Shown piece after piece: positions 58,035 through 64,000 of a DNA stretch of 64,000 nucleotides (position 1 is the stretch's first letter; each line of letters begins with the position of its first letter). The position numbers were made by a program, and so were the translations under genes. The stretch is from Onthophagus taurus (Eukaryota > Arthropoda > Insecta > Coleoptera > Scarabaeidae): assembly GCF_036711975.1 (NCBI RefSeq), contig NC_091966.1, forward strand, positions 2,859,501-2,923,500, read 5' to 3'. Below the pieces are notes generated by a model that made no database searches, was not told the DNA's origin, and saw nothing but the letters and a program-made list of their open reading frames with translations.

Positions 58035-59911
58035 ATGAAATTTATTACCGTAATAATTTTACTAGGGATTACACATAAAACGTTATGTTTCTTTGGATTA
58101 GTCATGAGCACATTTACAATAGTTTTCAATACAATTAACAACGTGATGATTAAACAGGAACTTGAAAAAGCTACTAAAGCCGCAAAAGAAGTTGAAACTA
58201 TCGGTTACCAACGTTTTCTAGAGGCCAAATTAGCTACAGAGACTGAATTAAAGCTAAATCGAGAAATAGTGGAGAAAACTAAAAATCTTATAAAAGGAAT
58301 GATACAACAACACGAACAAAATCATGAATACATTTTAAGTACTTTATATAGTGTGGAAGAATCAGTACAAAATTTAAAGGATGCGATGGATTTGTTGAAA
58401 TTAGAAGATAATATGGAATCGATGACTCAAGAATTTGTGGACTTGTTACGAAGGTTCTTCAAGGAAGCAAACCATCTGGATAAAATTTACCAAGAATTTT
58501 CCAATTATGGTTTTAAACCCGAAAAATATGACAAAGATTCATTAATAAATTTTGTTATTAAGAACTTAGACGGCGAAACTTTTGGAATTATAAGAAGTTT
58601 GCAAAGAAAGCTAGTAAATAACAAAGGCTTGTTTCATTTAGCTTCATATGTTGTGAGTCCATAAAATTAATATTTTCTATTATTATAATAACAAAGGTTA
58701 TTGTAGGGAGTAGAAAAATATATATTATATACTAGAAGTAAATCTTCTTTGCAATTTATCTTAAACTTATTTAGTTATTATGTACTCATTGAAATAAGAA
58801 CGTTGGTGGTGATTAGCTTTTCAAAGAACGTTGCAACGCACATAGAACCTAGTCTGTATAAAACATTACATTTAAAATGAATTAATAATTTCAATAAATT
58901 AATTTATAGAAGCGAATATGTATTGGCAAGATCATAAAGAGTACGATTTAGAGGTGGATTATCGAGTGAAAAATACACTCGAAATGTTGCAATTTCACTC
59001 GAATTATGTTACAGGAAGATATTGGGTTTACGATTCATACAAAAATCCAATTGGTACGGTTCTAAATTTTCAATTTAAATGTTTTGTAATAAAATATTTT
59101 AGGTCATAATTATGTAACGTTTACCAATTTCATGAGGGGATTTATTTTGCGCGGATCAAAATGTTCTGAAATAGTAAATTCTAAAGATGATGATGAAGAT
59201 AAACGAAGCGATGAAAAAGATGAAGAGTAAGTTATTTATATTATATATTGATTAATATACAATTAGATTACAGCTTTAATTGTACAATATCAAACCCTAA
59301 TAAGTGCGAAGGAGAATTAATCCCCGTCGATGATCCAATTAATTTCTCGAAACGAAATCGCTCAGTGATGAACGTTTGTTTTAGTGTAAATATAAAAATT
59401 TTATTTTAAAAATGCTTTATGTGATTTAATTTTTTTTAGCGAAAAGAGAATAGAAATTATGATTACGTCAAATTCAATAAAGGCCCAAAAAACGCCAAAT
59501 GTAGTGGTACAACTAAAATTTTTCCTTATCTAGAAGGATGTGAAAGTTGCTTTTTCTTGTGTTATGACCATTTTGAGAATTCTAGCGATAGATATATCAG
59601 TTTGGATGAAATGGTTACAAATATCACCGAGAAACGGTATATTGATATAATGATGATTATCTCAGGATTAATGTTGCTATTACAGAATTATCACTGGAGT
59701 ACGTTTTAATAAACATAATGGTGTAATTGGGATTGATATCCAAGAAACTCAAATAGATAAGGCGGGTTGTGCATTGCTAAATACCACGAAATGGATTATA
59801 AATAAAGGGAAAAAATTGTTTGCTCTAAACCCAACAAAACTTCATTTATATTTGGGTGAAATCCGAACTAACAATAGGAATCGAGTTGTAACTGGCATGT
59901 TATTAATATAG
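58035..59911 (+). CDS. DUF4803-type secreted protein gene, six coding exons; exon 1/2 junction unresolved
   Basis: Exon 1 begins after an acceptor at 58022; ATG 58035, signal peptide MKFITVIILLGITHKTLCFF, then alpha-helical coiled-coil-like sequence (QELEKATKAAKEVETIGYQR) to a GTGAGT donor at 58653. Further exons with clean GT/AG ends and matching phases: 58910-59053, 59103-59226, 59274-59373, 59440-59636, 59686-59911 (stop). Their joined product has YWQDHKEYDLEVDYRVKN, NYVTFTNFMRGFI, a cysteine pattern (CSGTTKIFPYLEGCESCFF), DRYISL and ITGVRFNKHNGVIGIDIQ, the order I know from insect DUF4803 proteins, extracellular and of unknown function. Problem: exon 1 ends in phase 0, whereas exon 2 needs phase 1, so a short exon is missing from my model or the gene is damaged. 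The C-terminus (RVVTGMLLI) is shorter than usual. About 469 aa if joined. Confidence 0.7.
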
Positions 59912-60160
59912 TAATGAACCCGTGAAACGACAACAACTAATTTTTACCACCTACTTTACTATCTGATATCTTCGTTGTCTTTAGAGATCAACAATGGAAA
60001 AAAATGAAAAAAGAGTTTGATTAATTTGAAAAGAACACACTTTGAGCTATCTAAATCCAGGTTTTGCCTGGTCAACATCTATAGGGATCGGCCAAAAACA
60101 CGCCTAATAAACAACTTTACACATAGAATTGGTACATTGATCTTTCTCAATACAACTCTT
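59912..60160. other. 3' region of the DUF4803-type gene
   Basis: Candidate polyadenylation signal AATAAA at 60106-60111. It includes one copy of an inverted 18-bp match, TCTTCGTTGTCTTTAGAG (about 59971-59988), to about 63966-63983. Confidence 0.4.
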
Positions 60161-60500
60161 TTATTTGATAGGATCAAAACGTGTAACACTGCTACACTCA
60201 ACTTTAATACTGCTACAAGCAAGTTCTAAAATATTCCCGGGTTTGACAGTGGCGATGTTGATAAACAACTTAGCGTGTCTTTTTCGAGGAGAACTGGCCC
60301 ACAGTAGGCGAAGTCTCTCTTCAACCCTATGTTTGGCAATCGTAAATGATATACCAACTGATGGCTCTGGACTCACAAACGCTTTAGCGCTGCCTTCTCG
60401 TGCTAGCTCATCTGTCGCTCCATTGCAAGCAACCCCAGAATGACCTCGGACCCAGATCAGAAAAACTCTGTTATCACAACTCAGTGTGTTTACAGTGAGT
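60161..60500 (-). pseudogene. LINE RNase H-like fragment (R1/I-type)
   Basis: Minus strand reads IRVFLIWVRGHSGVACNGAT, then (allowing shifts) DELAREGSAKAF and PEPSVGISFTIAKHRVEERL, the WVPGHxGxxGNExAD block of the LINE RNase H domain. It ends in the same sequence as the fragment at 52830-53065. Confidence 0.65.
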
Positions 60501-60639
60501 TCTTTTACAATTATTATTAACTTTAAAAGTTTCTGACTTGACCGTCAGAAAAATCGTACTGTCATGTTCTTCACGCCTTTTCTCAGTCCAAGTACAGCAG
60601 ACTCTCCTACACCTACTTTTCTTACTTTTTTTGTAGTTG

Positions 60640-61135
60640 TCGCATTTTCTTCTTTACCCGCTGAAGTACCAGCTGCATTTTCTCTCGTCGGTCTTTTTCC
60701 CTTGGTATGGTTCAAATTGCATCAAATACCCAACAGCTGAACCTACTCCCTTTCTTGGAATTCTGCATTTGCATCAATTTTCGTACTTTAGCAAATATGT
60801 CGCCCGGAGGAAGGTTATTATTATCGGCACAGTGTCTAATTTATATCTTCTCATACAATTCACTACCGCAATATTGCAAGATTCGGTTCCTAGCTCCCAT
60901 CACATTCTCCATCTTGGAACAAGATAATAGCCAGATAATAGTAGTATGGCCAAAAAACACTTTATGTCTTCATTGAAAACTCGAAAATTAAGTTCACCCT
61001 TTCGCTGAGCATATAATGTCGTAATTTCTGCCAAAAATAATATAATACAATCATCAAGAAAAAGCTGAAAGCATTCCACCGGATTAGAAGGAATGGGCGT
61101 TGATTGCACCGGTTTCTCAAAGTTCGGAAATCCAT
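60640..61135 (-). pseudogene. piggyBac-like transposase, N-terminal core fragment
   Basis: 61109 leftward encodes PIPSNPVECFQLFLDDCIIL and FRVFNEDIKCFLAILLLSGY, the start of the piggyBac (PGBD) core, followed in other frames by RHCADNNNLPPGDIFAKVRK (the LRFDDN-type block). The same frame extends rightward to about 61135 (HGFPNFEKPVQST) and then meets satellite array 4. Broken and non-functional. Confidence 0.75.
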
Positions 61136-61141
61136 GAACAA

Positions 61142-63710
61142 GATCGTATTTTTAAAGCTTAATCGGCAAAGATTGCAAAATTCGAAAAAATTTATTTCTC
61201 AAAAACTAAAAACGATTTTTCAAAACGGCTTGTTGCATTAAAAAGAGGATACTTTAATTAATAATTGGTGATATTTCCACAAGGATCCTTGAAGAAATTA
61301 ATTTTATAGCGAATTTTGAAAATTATCGATGAAAATTGCAACATCGTAAGTTTTATCAAAACTTCAAATATTGTTTTCTCAAAAACTAAAAGTTATTTTG
61401 CAAAACGAGTTGGTTCATTGGAAAGACGACACTTTAATTAACACTTTGGGAAATTTGCATGCTTTCATTCCAAGAACTGGATTTTATACGAATTTTTAAA
61501 ACTTAATCGGCGAAAATTGCAAAATTCCAAAAAATTGTCGATCTTTTCAAAAATTTATTTCTCAAGATGTAAACGTGATTTTTTAAAACGGCTTTTTGCA
61601 TTAAAAAGAGGATACTTTAATTAATAATTGGTGATATTTCCACAAGGATCCTTCAAGAAATTAATTTTATAGCGAATTTTGAAAATTATCGATGAAAATT
61701 GCAACATCGAAAATTTTATCCAAACTTCAAATATTGTTTTCTCAAAAACTAAAAGTTATTTTTCAAAACGGGTTGGTTCATTGAAAAGAGGACCTTTTAT
61801 TAACAGTTTGGGAAATTTTCATACTCATATTCCAAGAACTGGATTTTATACGAATTTTTAAAACTTAATCGGCGAAAATTGCAAAATTCGTAAAAATTGT
61901 CGACCATTTCAAAAATTTATTTCTCAAGAACTGAAAGTGATTTTTCAAAACGGCTTTTTGCATTAAAAAGAGGATACTTTAATTAATAATTGGTGATATT
62001 TCCACAAGCATCCTTCAAGAAATTAATTTTATAGCGAATTTTGAAAATTATCGATGAAAATTGCAACATCGAAAATTTTATCAAAACTTCAAATATTGTT
62101 TTCTCAAAAACTAAAAGTTATTTCTCAAAATGTGTTGGTTCATTGGAAAGAGGACCTTTTATTAACAGTTTGGGAAATTTGCATGCTTCCATTCCAAGAA
62201 CTGGATTTTATACGAATTTTTAGAACTTAATCGACGTAAATTGCAAAATTAGAAAAAATTGTCTATCATTTCAAAAATTTATTTCTCAAGAACTGAAAAT
62301 GATTTTTCAAAAGGGCTTTTTGCATTAAAAAGAGCATACTTTAATTAATAATTGGTGATATTTCCACAAGGATCCTTCAAGAAATTAATTTTATAGCGAA
62401 TTTTGAAAATTATCGATGAAAATTGCAACATCGAAAATTTTCTCAAAAACCAAAAGTTATTTTTCAAAACGGGTTGGTTCATTGAAAAGAGGACACTTTT
62501 ATTAACACTTTGGGAAATTTGCATGCTTCTATTCCAAGAACTGGATTTTATACGAATTTTTAAAACTTAATTGGTGAAAATTGCAAAATTCGAAAAAATT
62601 GTCGATCATTTCAAAATTTTATATCTCAAGAACTGAAAGTAATTTCTCAAAACGGCTTTTTGCATTAAAAAGAGGATACTTTAATTAATAATTGGTGATA
62701 TTTCCACAAGGATCCTTCAAGAAATTAATTTTATAGCGAATTTTGAAAAATTATCAATGAAAATTGCAACATCCTAAATTTTATCAAAACTTCAAATATT
62801 GTTTTCTCAAAAACTTAAAGTTATTTTTTAAAACGTGTTGGTTCATTGGAAAGAGGACTTTTTTATTAACACTTTGGGAAATTTTCATACTCATATTCCA
62901 AGAACTGGATTTTATACGAATTTTTAAAACTTAATCGGCGAAAATTGCAAAATTCGTAAAAATTGTCGACCATTTCAAAAATTTATTTCTCAAGAACTGA
63001 AAGTGATTTTTCAAAACGGCTTGTTGCATTAAAAAGAGGATACTTTAATTAATAATTGGTGATATTTCCACAAGGATCCTTCAAGAAATTAATTTTATAG
63101 CGAATTTTGAAAATTATCGATGTAAATTGCAACATCGAAAATTTGATCCAAACTTCAAATATTGTTTTCTCAAAAACTAAAAGCTATTTTTCAAAACATG
63201 TTGGTTCATTGAAAAGAGGACACTTTTATTAACACTTTGGGAAATTTGCATGCTTCTATTCCAAGAACTGGATTTTATACGAATTTTTAAAACTTAATCG
63301 GCGAAAATTGCAAAATTCCAAAAAATTGTCGATCTTTTCAAAAATTTATTTCTCAAGATGTAAACGTGATTTTTTAAAACGGCTTTTTGCATTAAAAAGA
63401 GGATACTTTAATTAATAATTGGTGATATTTCCACAAGGATCCTTCAAGAAATTAATTTTATAGCGAATTTTGAAAATTATCGATGAAAATTACAACATAG
63501 AAAATTTTATCAAAACTTTCAAATATTGTTTTCTCAAAAACTAAAAGTTATTTCTCAAAACGGGTTCGTTCATTGGAAAGAGGACACTCTTATTAACACT
63601 TTGGGACATTTTCATACTCATATTCCAAGAACTGCATTTTATACGAAATTTTAAAACTTAATCGGCGAAAATTGCAAAATTCGAAAAAATTGTCGATCAT
63701 ATCAAAAACT
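61142..63710. repeat. Satellite array 4, inverted relative to array 1, about 7 monomers, inside a piggyBac-like ORF
   Basis: Same 363-bp family and same orientation as arrays 2 and 3. A variant TTTGCATGCTTCTATTCC occurs in several half-units, replacing TTTTCATACTCATATTCC. Plus-strand ORFs of 60 codons (61679, 62041) are satellite by-products. Both ends abut piggyBac-like coding sequence in the same orientation. Confidence 0.95.
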
Positions 63711-63805
63711 GTTTGTGACAAAGGTTTGTCGTCACTATTTGACTCTTCGTCAGTGTCGCTATCACCAATTGTGAAAGTTCGTTCTTGATTTGTAATTTTC
63801 GCCAT
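63711..63805 (-). pseudogene. piggyBac-like N-terminal acidic segment
   Basis: ATG at 63805 opens MAKITNQERTFTIGDSDTDE then ESNSDDKPLSQTV, the acidic start usual for piggyBac-type transposases, before satellite sequence takes over. It would be the 5' part of the ORF whose core resumes at 61135. Confidence 0.45.
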
Positions 63806-64000
63806 AGCTTCAGCTTAAAACTAGCTTATTGATGTCGTTGCAGAACTCTTCAATGCTGCTATCTTCAACACTATTACCGAATTAGTTCACCCAAATTTCG
63901 TCTCCTGGGGAAGGGCACAACGATTGTAGTTTTGCGAGTTTGATGTATTTAATATTTCGCTAACTCTAAAGACAACGAAGACATCGGCTTGTAAACTAAG
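63806..64000. other. Right edge of the window
   Basis: Contains CTCTAAAGACAACGAAGA (about 63966-63983), inverted match to the sequence after the DUF4803-type gene. Otherwise nothing recognised. Confidence 0.4.

Noticed and set aside
1..64000. tRNA, rRNA or other structured RNA genes
   Set aside because: I saw no tRNA-like A/B boxes with cloverleaf or rRNA landmarks by eye; a tRNAscan/Infernal run would be decisive.

Overview
The window is eukaryotic nuclear DNA, very AT-rich, with spliced genes, long transposon-filled introns, LINEs, piggyBac, hAT and Harbinger remnants, and satellite DNA. An insect yellow/MRJP-family gene, a DUF4803-type secreted protein and a Prp16/DHX38 helicase with insect-like sequence point to an insect. 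A beetle is my guess, but nothing in the sequence proves it.

Layout: 1-1198 is the 3' part of a LINE. 1227-3031 holds a long-arm foldback element and a 145-bp palindromic MITE. 4677-5086 (-) is an orphan terminal exon beside a hairpin-forming tandem array (5190-6520). 6.5-21 kb is mostly anonymous AT-rich DNA with a decayed LINE, one hypothetical minus-strand ORF (14976-15410) and a decayed minisatellite field. 21.2-24.8 kb is a cluster of foldback elements, CTAG-rich palindromes and a minus-strand LINE. 25651-39656 (+) carries the last five coding exons of DHX38/Prp16. Its 5.7-kb and 6.5-kb introns are packed with transposons, including a hAT element with a perfect 8-bp target duplication inserted in the MADF ORF of a Harbinger element. 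Just downstream, 39891-40414 (+) is a small three-exon gene I reconstructed by splicing (139 aa, unrecognised).

41.4-64 kb is dominated by one satellite family with a 363-bp monomer, itself a diverged head-to-tail dimer of about 181 bp. It occurs in four arrays: one in one orientation (41650-46445) and three inverted. The single-exon yellow-family gene (47486-48751, -) lies between the first two arrays, whose outer edges share the same about 220-bp sequence in inverted orientation. The DUF4803-type gene (58035-59911, +) follows the third array. The fourth array interrupts a piggyBac-like transposase ORF.

The host genes do not form an obvious functional unit: a splicing helicase, a small unknown protein, a secreted yellow-family protein and a secreted DUF4803 protein. 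What connects the region is repeat architecture: several independent palindromic or foldback families and a satellite with local higher-order homogenisation.
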